From Bacteroidales bacterium F22 (GTDB taxonomy: Bacteria; Bacteroidota; Bacteroidia; Bacteroidales; Bacteroidaceae), in contig CP095414.1 in the NCBI GenBank assembly GCA_029541985.1, positions 2,343,001 to 2,407,000 on the forward strand: DNA of 64,000 bases, in the 5' to 3' direction. The first letter of the stretch is position 1. Each line of letters starts with the position of its first letter. This document shows, one piece after another, positions 52,266 to 60,641 of this stretch. A program made the position numbers and the translations under genes. The notes under the pieces are model-generated. The model searched no databases and was not told the DNA's origin. It saw only the letters and a list, made by a program, of their open reading frames with translations.

Positions 52266-52277
52266 CCTATCGATAGG
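52266..52277. repeat. 12-bp perfect palindrome
   Basis: CCTATCGATAGG reads the same on both strands; it lies six bases after the long hairpin. Confidence 0.8.
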
Positions 52278-52413
52278 AAGTCTTGTTTTTGATTGTTTTG
52301 TTAAGAGATAACATTTCGATACAGCAAGCGATAAACAATGATACACCGCTACGAAAGAGGGCGATGAGAAGTCTTAATTACTTCAGACGATTGCCGCATA
52401 TTATGCTAAAGAG

Positions 52414-52968
52414 TTACTCTTGGAGTTCTTGAAAAGGGATAAATGGTTTGACATCATCTAGATGGAGGGCTATAAATTTTTCTAACCACACCATATCTCG
52501 CCATTTACCTAACTTGAAACCACACCTATGGAAATGGGCTATCTGTTCGAATCCCCATTTCTCATGGAAATGGATACTCGCATCGTTTGGATAGGAGATA
52601 CAAGAATAAATGTTAGTCACACGTTGTTCTTTCAAATAATGTTCCAATGTTTGATACAATCGGGAACCAACCCCTTGATGCTGTAGCTTGTTGTCTAAAT
52701 AGATAGATATTTCTACTGACCAGTCATACGCTGCTCGATCCTTATAAATGCCCGCGTAGGCATATCCTATTACTTGATTGTCCTTGACAGCAACTAGATA
52801 AGGATATCGCTGAAGGGTATGTGCTATTCGATGAGCAAATTCCTCTACTGTGGGTACGTCGAAATCAAAAGTAATAAATGTGTGTTCTACGTAATAACGA
52901 TAAATCTCTTGAATAGCCTGTGCATCGTCTGTCGTGGCGATACGGTAAGTAATCATAGCCTCTTTCAT
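52414..52968 (-). CDS. GNAT-family N-acetyltransferase (phosphinothricin-acetyltransferase-like)
   Basis: 184 residues. The GNAT fold is shown by YRIATTDDAQAIQEIYRYYV, VIGYAYAGIYKDRAAYDWSVEISIYL, the acetyl-CoA loop HQGVGSRLYQTLEHYL and IHFHEKWGFEQIAHFHRCGFKLG. This matches the Pat/Bar/MnaT branch, which acetylates amino-acid-like compounds such as methionine sulfone or sulfoximine. The natural substrate is unknown. It starts five bases after the lipocalin stop, so it belongs to the ldhA-lipocalin unit. Confidence 0.87.
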   Translation of the reverse strand: MKEAMITYRIATTDDAQAIQEIYRYYVEHTFITFDFDVPTVEEFAHRIAHTLQRYPYLVAVKDNQVIGYAYAGIYKDRAAYDWSVEISIYLDNKLQHQGVGSRLYQTLEHYLKEQRVTNIYSCISYPNDASIHFHEKWGFEQIAHFHRCGFKLGKWRDMVWLEKFIALHLDDVKPFIPFQELQE

Positions 52969-52973
52969 GTCTG

Positions 52974-53498
52974 TTAATCTTTCTCTTTAGGACAGTCTTG
53001 ATTTATCTTGACCATTCTCTTTACATCAAAATGAACTCGTTGAGCCTTAGTCAGCAGTTCAGTGTACTTCTCTTCATCTATCGTTTTTGTTCTAGCCAAA
53101 ATCCATAGATAATCTCTAGAGGGAGACCCCACTAAAGCAACCGTATAGTCTTGGTCTATATCAATCACATAGTAATCGCCTGAAAAGGGCCAAAAGAATG
53201 TAACTTTCAATTGTCCAGGGATTGCTGAATCAGGTACACGAGCCGTGCCTTGAGCTGTCTTTACTTTGCCATCGTCTTTTTGTCCACTATTGATGACAGC
53301 GACTTTGCCGTTAGGTTTCAATCGATACTCGGCTGTTACACACTGTAAACCTTTCTCGAACTTGTTGGGAAAACGGCCTATTTCATACCATTTTCCCATG
53401 TACTTATCAATCTTAAAGTCCTTTACTGTAGCCAGCGGTTCATAAGATTTGCACGAAAATAAACTCAATACCATAATTATAGAATAAATATATTTCAT
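52974..53498 (-). CDS. Bacterial lipocalin (Blc-like) lipoprotein
   Basis: 174 residues. Lipobox LFSC near residue 15. The lipocalin fold is seen in KYMGKWYEIGRFPNKFEKGLQ (first structurally conserved region, with GKWYE), TAEYRLKPNGKVAV, and YVALVGSP-type strand DYTVALVGSPSRDYLWILAR. Blc-type proteins hold phospholipids or lysophospholipids at the outer membrane under stress. The gene lies 15 bases from ldhA and 5 from the GNAT gene. Confidence 0.93.
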   Translation of the reverse strand: MKYIYSIIMVLSLFSCKSYEPLATVKDFKIDKYMGKWYEIGRFPNKFEKGLQCVTAEYRLKPNGKVAVINSGQKDDGKVKTAQGTARVPDSAIPGQLKVTFFWPFSGDYYVIDIDQDYTVALVGSPSRDYLWILARTKTIDEEKYTELLTKAQRVHFDVKRMVKINQDCPKEKD

Positions 53499-53513
53499 CC
53501 TTCAATACTTAGA

Positions 53514-54509
53514 TTATTCTTTCACTTCATTGACGATTTCCAATCCATCAAAAAAATCTTTGACATTTTGTAAGGTGGTATTGGCGATATTTGATAGCGC
53601 TTCTTTAGTAAAAAAGGCCTGATGAGAAGTTACAATCACATTGTTGAAAGATAAGAGGCGTGCCAAGACATCATCATCGATTATACGATCACTCTTATCT
53701 TCATAGAAGTAACCCGCTTCCTCTTCGTAAACATCGAGACCTGCATAGCCAATCCGTTTGCTCTTCAACCCTTCAATCAGTGATTCTGTATTGATGAGCT
53801 GTCCTCTACTGGTATTGATAAGCATGACGCCCGGTTTCATTTGTTGAACCGCATGGTCGTCTATTAGATATTGTGTCTCAGGAGTCAAAGGACAATGTAG
53901 AGAGATGACATCAGATTCTTTGTATAGGGTATCCAAATCGGTGTATTGTACCTGATTCTCTCTGGCAAATTGCTCATCTGGATAGAGGTCATTAGCCAAT
54001 ATCCGCATGCCGAATCCGCGAAGAATCTTAATCAGAATCTTAGCAATCTTACCCGTTCCGATGATACCTGCTGTCTTGTCATGCATATCGAATCCAAGTA
54101 AACCAGTGAGGGAGAAGTTACCATCACGAGTTCTCCATGTCGCTCTTGGTATTCTACGGTTCAGTCCCATCATCAGCGCCACGGTATGTTCTGCTACAGC
54201 ATAGGGAGAATAGGCTGGTACCCGTACTACTTTTATGCCATATTCTTTTGCCGCTTTCAGATCTACATTGTTGAATCCTGCACACCTAAGGGCAATCAGC
54301 TTCACTTTATTTATTGCTAGATTAGCTATCACCTCTCTGTCTACGATATCATTCACGAAGACACATACGGCATCTGCTTTCTGTGTCAACATGACATTGT
54401 TTATATTCAGATGTCCTTTGTAGAACTTCAATTCAAATCCAAATGACTCGTTCATTTTGTTGAAGAACGTTGAATCATATTCTTTTGTATCAAAAAATGC
54501 TATTCTCAT
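53514..54509 (-). CDS. ldhA: D-lactate dehydrogenase (2-hydroxyacid dehydrogenase family)
   Basis: 331 residues. D-2-hydroxyacid dehydrogenase fold: NAD-binding GIIGTGKIAKILIKIL, catalytic Arg in INTSRGQLI, Glu in AGLDVYEEEAG, and catalytic His in VIVTSHQAFFT. LRCAGFNNVDL and VPAYSPYAVAEHTVAL are signature blocks of fermentative D-LDH. It reduces pyruvate to D-lactate, recycling NADH; control by Rex is plausible. No promoter box was recognised in the 68-base gap upstream. Confidence 0.92.
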   Translation of the reverse strand: MRIAFFDTKEYDSTFFNKMNESFGFELKFYKGHLNINNVMLTQKADAVCVFVNDIVDREVIANLAINKVKLIALRCAGFNNVDLKAAKEYGIKVVRVPAYSPYAVAEHTVALMMGLNRRIPRATWRTRDGNFSLTGLLGFDMHDKTAGIIGTGKIAKILIKILRGFGMRILANDLYPDEQFARENQVQYTDLDTLYKESDVISLHCPLTPETQYLIDDHAVQQMKPGVMLINTSRGQLINTESLIEGLKSKRIGYAGLDVYEEEAGYFYEDKSDRIIDDDVLARLLSFNNVIVTSHQAFFTKEALSNIANTTLQNVKDFFDGLEIVNEVKE

Positions 54510-54577
54510 AATGTTTTTTTTTAGTTGGTTTAAAACTAGCCGCAGCCATTATTTATCCTTAGGTTGCGTTGTTTTGG

Positions 54578-55633
54578 TTAATACCATTTCTTTCTCTTGA
54601 AATAGATAATCATACCTATCAAGATGATAATCATCAAAGCCCAAACAGAAGCATATCCCCATTTCCAGCTGAGCTCTGGCATATTAGTGAAATTCATCCC
54701 GTATACTCCCGCAACGAAAGTCAAAGGAATAAATATAGTCGAAACCACGGTGAGGGTTTTCATGACCTGATTCATGCGACTGCCTTGTATCGAAAAAAAT
54801 AAGTTGATACTACTCTCTAGTCTTGCACTGAGCGTGTCGCAGTCATCTATCAAGGTGAAACATAAATCCTTGAGTTCAAAATAATATTTAAGATGTGCCT
54901 CTTTGATAAAACCCGAATGGTCTCTTTCTATCTTAGCGACAAAATCTCGGATAGCAGAAATGGTCTTTTTTATGATGTTTAGTTCGCGCTTATACAATTC
55001 TATCGTCTTGATAATCTTAGGCGAAGGATCTGATTCGAGGTCAAGCATCCTTAATTTTTCCATCCTGTCTTCTATGCTATCCACTGTCTTGAAATAATTA
55101 TCCAATATAGCCTCTAACAAGAGATAGAGCAAATAGTCGGCTGAACGGCTTCTGATAATTCCCATATCTTTTCGTAACCGTTCTCTGATATGTTCGAAAT
55201 AATCCGCTTTTTTCTCTTGAAAAGACAATAGGAAGTTGGGTCCTAAAACGAAACTCAATTGTTCTTGTTCCAACTGAGTATCTGCCGAAGGAACGATTGA
55301 TTTGATGGAGAAAAACCAGTAGTTTTCATAATCTTGAAACTTTGTTCGTTGACCGATATCTAGGATGTCCTGGATGGCAAGGTCATGAATATTCATCTTC
55401 TTACAAATCGCTTTGATAAACTCAGGATTATGAATGCCATCTACATTGAGCCAATACTGATATTCATCATTAGTGATTCCTTTGAAGTTGGTCAAAGTAT
55501 ATGCTTTATCTTCGCTACACTTGTCCTTATCATATTTGAACAACTGCATACCGATAGCTTGCTTAGATACTTCTCCTGTATAGATGGGAATCGAAGGATT
55601 TACTATTTTCCTATTTAGTCTGACTTTTCGCAT
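54578..55633 (-). CDS. corA: CorA-family divalent metal ion channel
   Basis: 351 residues from the ATG at 55633; a longer start at 55654 lies inside the promoter -7 box and is therefore unlikely. The large cytoplasmic alpha/beta domain and long helices (about 1-285) precede two C-terminal membrane helices, with the pore signature GMN in FVAGVYGMNF, and a basic end (YFKRKKWY). It imports Mg2+ or, in some members, Co2+, Ni2+ or Zn2+. It is a single-gene unit. Confidence 0.93.
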   Translation of the reverse strand: MRKVRLNRKIVNPSIPIYTGEVSKQAIGMQLFKYDKDKCSEDKAYTLTNFKGITNDEYQYWLNVDGIHNPEFIKAICKKMNIHDLAIQDILDIGQRTKFQDYENYWFFSIKSIVPSADTQLEQEQLSFVLGPNFLLSFQEKKADYFEHIRERLRKDMGIIRSRSADYLLYLLLEAILDNYFKTVDSIEDRMEKLRMLDLESDPSPKIIKTIELYKRELNIIKKTISAIRDFVAKIERDHSGFIKEAHLKYYFELKDLCFTLIDDCDTLSARLESSINLFFSIQGSRMNQVMKTLTVVSTIFIPLTFVAGVYGMNFTNMPELSWKWGYASVWALMIIILIGMIIYFKRKKWY

Positions 55634-55651
55634 AGACAATGATTTGTTTCT

Positions 55652-55659
55652 CAAATATA
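55652..55659 (-). promoter_or_regulatory. corA: -7 box for corA
   Basis: Minus strand TATATTTG, an exact TAnnTTTG match, 18 bases before the ATG at 55633. No perfect -33 TTTG. Confidence 0.5.
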
Positions 55660-55660
55660 C

Positions 55661-55702
55661 TAAAAACGTTCTGAAAAGCAGTATAAACTTCTCAGAACGT
55701 TT
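55661..55702 (-). terminator. Terminator of the trmB-GNAT unit
   Basis: An 11-bp stem (55664-55674 with 55692-55702), followed on the minus strand by T residues (complement of the AAAAA at 55662-55666). Confidence 0.75.
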
Positions 55703-55735
55703 AGTAAATTATCAAGTTTGAATCAATCCATGCCG

Positions 55736-56332
55736 TTAAGCTTTTGTGTTGATATCTATTCCCATGACATAATCATTCATTTCAAACCCATGGTCTAGTA
55801 CAAAGTCTTGCTCTGCCATACACCTCATGCCGAGATGCTTGTAGAAATTAACTGCTGGATTTTTGCGATTGACTTGGAGAATCATCAATGCGGGTTTTTT
55901 ATCAGCCCATTGAGTAATCAAATCAAAAGCTTTCTGCCAAAGCAGACGACCTAGTCCTCGTCCTTTCATCTCCGGAGATAGGTATATCTTATGAAGGATA
56001 TACACAGGATGTGGATATTCTTTTATCAATTTCAGATTCGCAGGCGAACCATTTCTTGCTTGTCCGTGGTCTGCCCTTTCTTTGATGAAATGCTCTGGAG
56101 TAGTGATGCTGATATAGCCTACTACTTGTTCTTTCTGATAAGCCAAGAAGAACAGTTGGTCTTCATTGCTGATGTCATGAGTAAGTACTTTTTCGCCGTA
56201 CATTTTCTCAAGCATATAATCCATCTGTTCCGGATTCAAAATAGAAGAAAATGTCGTCTTGAAAGCCTCATAGGCTACTCTACGAAGGGCAGGAATATCC
56301 TGAATCTGACATCTATGATAAGTTAATTCCAT
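55736..56332 (-). CDS. GNAT-family N-acetyltransferase (PaiA-like)
   Basis: 198 residues. The GNAT core is visible in FLAYQKEQVVGYISI, YILHKIYLSPEMKGRGLGRLLWQKAF (acetyl-CoA-binding RGLGRLL) and ILQVNRKNPAVNFYKHLGM. The overall length and the Y-L-H-K-I-Y start of the loop resemble the polyamine acetyltransferase PaiA. The substrate is not known. It lies 12 bases after trmB and before a terminator. Confidence 0.87.
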   Translation of the reverse strand: MELTYHRCQIQDIPALRRVAYEAFKTTFSSILNPEQMDYMLEKMYGEKVLTHDISNEDQLFFLAYQKEQVVGYISITTPEHFIKERADHGQARNGSPANLKLIKEYPHPVYILHKIYLSPEMKGRGLGRLLWQKAFDLITQWADKKPALMILQVNRKNPAVNFYKHLGMRCMAEQDFVLDHGFEMNDYVMGIDINTKA

Positions 56333-56344
56333 CGTTTTTGTTTT

Positions 56345-57109
56345 CTACTTTGAATGAGACAATCCACTTCGTTTGGTTCGACTATAGCTCCGATAACTAT
56401 CTAGTTCTATCTCTTTATCTGGTTCTATTAAAGTCCCTGTAGACGGTAGGCGGAATTGGATGTATTTTATATTCAATCCACGATCTAACCATTGTTGTTC
56501 GTAATAGGTTTTGATTCCTAAAATGTCATCGACCAATCCTTGATTATCATGATATAAATCTTGAGTCATCAAGGTTATTGGCAAATGATTTTCTTCAATC
56601 ATATATTTGGTGTAGGTAAATAGGAAATCACTATCCGTCTTGAGATGTACAATGCCATCAGATACTAAAAAACGACGATAGCGCTCCATGAAATAGGTCG
56701 ATGTGAGTCGTTTAGTCGCCTTCTTCATCTGAGGGTCAGAGAAAGTGAGCCAGATTTCGTCTACCTCATTCTCTCCAAAAAAGCGATCAATGATTTCGAT
56801 ATTGGTGCGCAAGAAAGCAATATTTTTCATCCCATTCTCGAAAGAATCTTTTGCACCACTCCACATACGCGCCCCTTTGATATCCACTGCAATGAAGTTC
56901 TTATCAGGAAACATCTTTCCTAATCCTACAGTATATTCTCCACGGCCGCAGCCGAGTTCCAATACGATAGGGTTATCATTGTGAAAGAATTGCTCTTTCC
57001 ATTTTCCTTTCATCTCAAATTCCTCGTTATCCATCACAGAATGAGGATACTCAAAGACATGCGGAAATCCTGCCATGTCTGCGAATTTAGCTAGTTTACC
57101 TTTTCCCAC
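56345..57109 (-). CDS. trmB: tRNA (guanine-N7-)-methyltransferase TrmB
   Basis: 254 residues. SAM-binding motif I is [20 protein letters not shown], and [16 protein letters not shown] is motif II. The normally proline- and arginine-rich FPDPWPKKRH block is [13 protein letters not shown] here, a divergence seen in Bacteroidota TrmB. The C-terminus ([15 protein letters not shown]) is intact. It forms m7G46 in the variable loop of tRNAs using S-adenosylmethionine. Confidence 0.92.
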   Translation of the reverse strand: MGKGKLAKFADMAGFPHVFEYPHSVMDNEEFEMKGKWKEQFFHNDNPIVLELGCGRGEYTVGLGKMFPDKNFIAVDIKGARMWSGAKDSFENGMKNIAFLRTNIEIIDRFFGENEVDEIWLTFSDPQMKKATKRLTSTYFMERYRRFLVSDGIVHLKTDSDFLFTYTKYMIEENHLPITLMTQDLYHDNQGLVDDILGIKTYYEQQWLDRGLNIKYIQFRLPSTGTLIEPDKEIELDSYRSYSRTKRSGLSHSK

Positions 57110-57158
57110 TAGTTATAATATATGTTTAATACTGGTTAGTTAATGTTCCTTTTGTGCG

Positions 57159-57166
57159 CAAAGATA
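57159..57166 (-). promoter_or_regulatory. trmB: -7 box for trmB-GNAT
   Basis: Minus strand TATCTTTG, an exact TAnnTTTG match, 50 bases before trmB. A CAAA (57182-57185) lies 15 bp away, slightly too close for the -33 box. Confidence 0.5.
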
Positions 57167-57215
57167 ATAACAATTTTGGCACAAAAGATAAAATAGTTGA
57201 TTTATGTATACTACA

Positions 57216-57244
57216 AAGCGCACACCTTTGTGGGGTGTGCGCTT
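57216..57244 (-). terminator. Hairpin at the end of the xylan PUL
   Basis: An 11-bp perfect stem AAGCGCACACC/GGTGTGCGCTT with a seven-base loop, 43 bases after the xylanase stop on the minus strand. The tail after it has only a short T run, so termination may be moderate. Confidence 0.6.
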
Positions 57245-57286
57245 ATCATTTATCCTTTCTTTCTCTTTTTGCCTATCCTAATCCAT

Positions 57287-59524
57287 TTATTCTTCTGTAA
57301 GGGCTACTACTTCTCGCCCAGCAAGGCCATCAGCAAATCCTTTGAAAGAAATCTTACGACGATAATCTAGATTAAACAACGCTTGATTCTGTCCTGGTAG
57401 CCAATTGCTTCCAGCAGGACTGTCAGTCAATCCCCATACAGTGATGCCATAGCGCTGGTCGGCAGGCACGTTTGTGAAGTAAGAGGTCACAACATATCTG
57501 AATAAATCAGCTTGGCTTAAGTAATCAGCCATCGTTGGGTTCTCACCAATAGCGATATCTAGTTCAGATATACGAACCAATTTGCCTGTAGCAGCTAATA
57601 ACTTAAGCATCTCATCAATATTGGTACGAGGCATATTTAGATTGATGTGCATCTGAGTACCTAACCCATCTACTGTAGCTCCTAGACTTTCCGTGTATTC
57701 CATAAATTGAATGATACCACGGCATTTATCTAAGTTGTAAGCTAGGTTGTAATCGTTCATGAATAGCTTGACATCTTCGCCTGCATATTTACGAGCTAGT
57801 TTGAATGCAGTCGCTGCATATTCTTTACCCATATAATCTTGCCAGTAGAATTCGTCACCAGCTAATAGCTTACCTACCCCTGTCTTGAGTTCGTATGGGC
57901 GACTATCATCCATCGGTTCATTCACGACATCCCAAGCAGTAACTTGCTCATTGCAATGAGTGACCATTTCTTGAATCCAATCTTCCATTGCACCTGTAAT
58001 CAGTGCTTTCTTTTCTGCGGCTGTCTTATCCATTTCTACGATGCCTCTAGTCATAGGCACGGCTCTAGTAGCTGCTATGGCTTCGCCATCAACTTCTTTT
58101 TTCTTTAACTTTAGATTGTCTATGTAGACCGTAGAAGCTAGATATCCGTGGTGTATACACATTCGGTTACGGTCACCCGCACTCATCGTGATTTCTGCTG
58201 TGAACTCCGTCCAATCAGTCGTGATTGTGAAGGTGTTGCCTTCTCCACCAAAAGCGTCTTGACCATAAGATGCTGTTTCTTGAAGATACATGGCAATAGT
58301 CGATTCTTCTGAAGCTTTGGCTACGAAAGACAAGACATATGTCTCGCCATCTTCGAATGCAGATCCGAAGTCCATCACTGTTTGTGAATCCCAAGGATTG
58401 CCACCTGCTGTGGTACATGTCAAGTATAGTGCATACCCTGCGTTGCCATATCCTTGATTTTTAGCAGTGACACCACGTTCTGCACTGTCCCAACCGAACC
58501 AAGGGTCTACGCTACCTGTTTCGAAATCTCCATTAGGAATTAAGTTGTCCACTACTTCCACAGGAATATCTGCATCCAAGTCGATGACTGAGATATTTGT
58601 AGCATCGATGTAGTAGGCTACGTTAGGTAGATATCCTAAGTCAAAGAAAAGACCTAGGGCGCCTCCATTGGCATCATTTGTCACAAAGCGGATGTTGGTC
58701 CATTCAGAAGTAGTGACAAATGTTTCGCTAGCATCTTCTCCTGAGTTAGTCCAATCTTGCCAAGGGTAATTGTTGTTTAGCCCAGTAAAAGAGATACGCC
58801 CTTGACCTGGCTGATCCGATTTGATGAAGAAGGAGATTTCATACCGATGTCCCACTGTACCAGATACTATTGGAGAGGCGAGTTGTAGGTCCCAAGGGTT
58901 GGCAACTGTTTCATTAGCAACGAGCTTGATTGCCGGAGAGGTGCCCATCATACCTGCTCCTTCTTCGATTGTGATGCCCCCGCTAGGATTAGCAGGGTTC
59001 CAGCCGGTCATGGACCCATCTAGCAAACCAGCATTGTCTAAGAGGTTGACTCCATCGGTCGATACCATTTGGTCTGGAGCGATGAGGCTATTGAGGTATG
59101 TCGCATTTTGTCCGCTGTGCCATACTAGGGTATGACCAAACAAGCCCATGCCTGTGGTACTTGTCTTGGCCAACAAGTTGTCGACATCTGCGAAGTTATA
59201 TCCGCCATTGTCAGTCACCACGGCACTGTGTTTCATTTTGTATGACGTGGAAATCTCGTCAAAGTTTTCAGTTGCTAAAGTCACTGCTTGGCTATTGCCA
59301 ACAAAGGCATCAAGGTCCATTCCTACACCTAGTCGGAAATAAGGATTTTCTTCTTGGTTGACATAACTTTTGAGAGGACTGTATTGGTCTACGATATCTC
59401 TATACGAGGTCGTAGCTGTTTTTTGTGTCAAGTCGTAGCTGATGCCATCGGTACGCACATCTTCGCAAGAAGCGAAGATGAGGCTAGCTATACCAGCTGC
59501 GATAAGAAATGTATTGTATTTCAT
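57287..59524 (-). CDS. GH10 endo-1,4-beta-xylanase lipoprotein with two inserted CBMs
   Basis: The ATG at 59524 gives a clean lipoprotein signal (lipobox IFASC); an ATG 13 codons upstream overlaps the stop of the preceding gene and is less likely. The 745-residue product starts the GH10 barrel (about 75-150: FRLGVGMD, GHTLVWHSGQN), is interrupted by two carbohydrate-binding modules of the CBM4/9/22 type (about 160-320 and 328-476), and resumes the barrel (about 490-740). Acid/base Glu536 is in WDVVNEP, nucleophile Glu654 in ISELDIAIG, with HINLNMPR and ITVWGLTDSPAGSNW. It cuts surface-bound xylan backbone for uptake by the SusC/D pair. Tandem CBM insertion of this kind is known in Bacteroidota GH10 xylanases. 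Confidence 0.93.
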   Translation of the reverse strand: MKYNTFLIAAGIASLIFASCEDVRTDGISYDLTQKTATTSYRDIVDQYSPLKSYVNQEENPYFRLGVGMDLDAFVGNSQAVTLATENFDEISTSYKMKHSAVVTDNGGYNFADVDNLLAKTSTTGMGLFGHTLVWHSGQNATYLNSLIAPDQMVSTDGVNLLDNAGLLDGSMTGWNPANPSGGITIEEGAGMMGTSPAIKLVANETVANPWDLQLASPIVSGTVGHRYEISFFIKSDQPGQGRISFTGLNNNYPWQDWTNSGEDASETFVTTSEWTNIRFVTNDANGGALGLFFDLGYLPNVAYYIDATNISVIDLDADIPVEVVDNLIPNGDFETGSVDPWFGWDSAERGVTAKNQGYGNAGYALYLTCTTAGGNPWDSQTVMDFGSAFEDGETYVLSFVAKASEESTIAMYLQETASYGQDAFGGEGNTFTITTDWTEFTAEITMSAGDRNRMCIHHGYLASTVYIDNLKLKKKEVDGEAIAATRAVPMTRGIVEMDKTAAEKKALITGAMEDWIQEMVTHCNEQVTAWDVVNEPMDDSRPYELKTGVGKLLAGDEFYWQDYMGKEYAATAFKLARKYAGEDVKLFMNDYNLAYNLDKCRGIIQFMEYTESLGATVDGLGTQMHINLNMPRTNIDEMLKLLAATGKLVRISELDIAIGENPTMADYLSQADLFRYVVTSYFTNVPADQRYGITVWGLTDSPAGSNWLPGQNQALFNLDYRRKISFKGFADGLAGREVVALTEE

Positions 59525-59562
59525 AATGAGATTTTTTCTAATGAGTTTTATTTTATGCATCA

Positions 59563-60603
59563 CTAGTCAAGTGATTTCACACTTGGCGTAAATGTCTCCA
59601 TAGTCACACCACGGTCACGAATCACCAATGTATCTTGGCATGCATGTGTGGCATCGCCAAAATCTACATTGTAATCTAAGAACAGTGCATCTTTAGGAGC
59701 ATTGCCCCACGCATCGCCATCCACGACATAGTTACCTGATCCTGTCACGATGTAGGAAGCATCTTCAGGAGCAGTAACGACACAAGAGCCATCTGCTGCG
59801 AAGGTCATTTCAAGGGTGAAATCAAGTTTGTTACCTGCTTGGTCTTTAGTGGAAAGAGGAAGAGAAATGGTAGACATCGATTTGGTCGTTGTTTGGCATA
59901 CTTCATCCTGTTCCACATAGGTGGCATGGTAGACTATTTGATTGTCAAGGCTCGTATTTCCATTGTTACCGGTGGTGTTGTCTACACCACGACGCAAGTA
60001 GTGACCTGTCCATGGGTTGATATACTTGACTACATAGAGGATATAATCCTTAGGAGTGGTCTCCCAATCAGTGATTTCCAATGGGTTAGCATCTTCTACA
60101 TTGGGCTTACCACTAAGGATAGAATCTACCCCTTGAACTTGTGTCATGCGTAAAGGAATGACATAAGTAGTCTCTGTTGATTTGGGGTCTGCAAAAAAGG
60201 CATCGGTCAGTTGCACTTCTACACCGCCCATCAACTCACCTTTAGGAATGATGATTTGATTGGCATCTAGTGTGTAATAGCTAGATGGCATGGCGATGAC
60301 TGGATTCTCGTCTTCATAGAGTAAGTTGTCGCATAAAGTATTGTCGACAGCGAGGTCAATCTTAATGTTCTTGTTATTGCTATATACTCCTCCAGTGGTA
60401 GCCATAATCTTACATTTATGAGCATTGTCCAGTGTGGTGTCGTATAGATCTTCACCTAATACGAGTGTACGTACAGGTGTTTGGTATGCAAAATATACTG
60501 TACTATAGTCAAAATCGGGAAAGTCAGTCTCCTCATTGCTGCAAGATGTCATGCCGATGCCTAGTAGTAATGTTGCGAGTATACATAATTTTTTCATATT
60601 CAT
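59563..60603 (-). CDS. DUF1735/DUF4361 surface glycan-binding lipoprotein
   Basis: 346 residues (M1, or M3 two codons later). Lipobox GMTSC near residue 20. The N-terminal DUF1735 Ig-like domain (about 30-160) has FAYQTPVRTLVLGED and PSSYYTLDANQIIIPKGEL; the C-terminal half (about 185-340) resembles DUF4361, with INPWTGHYLRRGVD and GNYVVDGDAWGN. It stands in the SusE/SGBP position between SusD and the xylanase, so xylan binding at the cell surface is the inferred role. Confidence 0.83.
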   Translation of the reverse strand: MNMKKLCILATLLLGIGMTSCSNEETDFPDFDYSTVYFAYQTPVRTLVLGEDLYDTTLDNAHKCKIMATTGGVYSNNKNIKIDLAVDNTLCDNLLYEDENPVIAMPSSYYTLDANQIIIPKGELMGGVEVQLTDAFFADPKSTETTYVIPLRMTQVQGVDSILSGKPNVEDANPLEITDWETTPKDYILYVVKYINPWTGHYLRRGVDNTTGNNGNTSLDNQIVYHATYVEQDEVCQTTTKSMSTISLPLSTKDQAGNKLDFTLEMTFAADGSCVVTAPEDASYIVTGSGNYVVDGDAWGNAPKDALFLDYNVDFGDATHACQDTLVIRDRGVTMETFTPSVKSLD

Positions 60604-60641
60604 TGTCTTTTAATAATTGATTAATATGGACGTGTCTAAAC

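Larger units (their letters stand above)
52001..52413. other. Non-coding gap rich in palindromes
   Basis: About 410 bases between convergent genes with no convincing coding frame. It holds the hairpins listed separately, but no clear terminator for either flanking gene was found and no promoter box was recognised. Confidence 0.6.

Noticed and set aside
52001..52413. A remnant transposase in the palindrome-rich gap
   Set aside because: No frame longer than a few dozen codons and no transposase-like motif on either strand.
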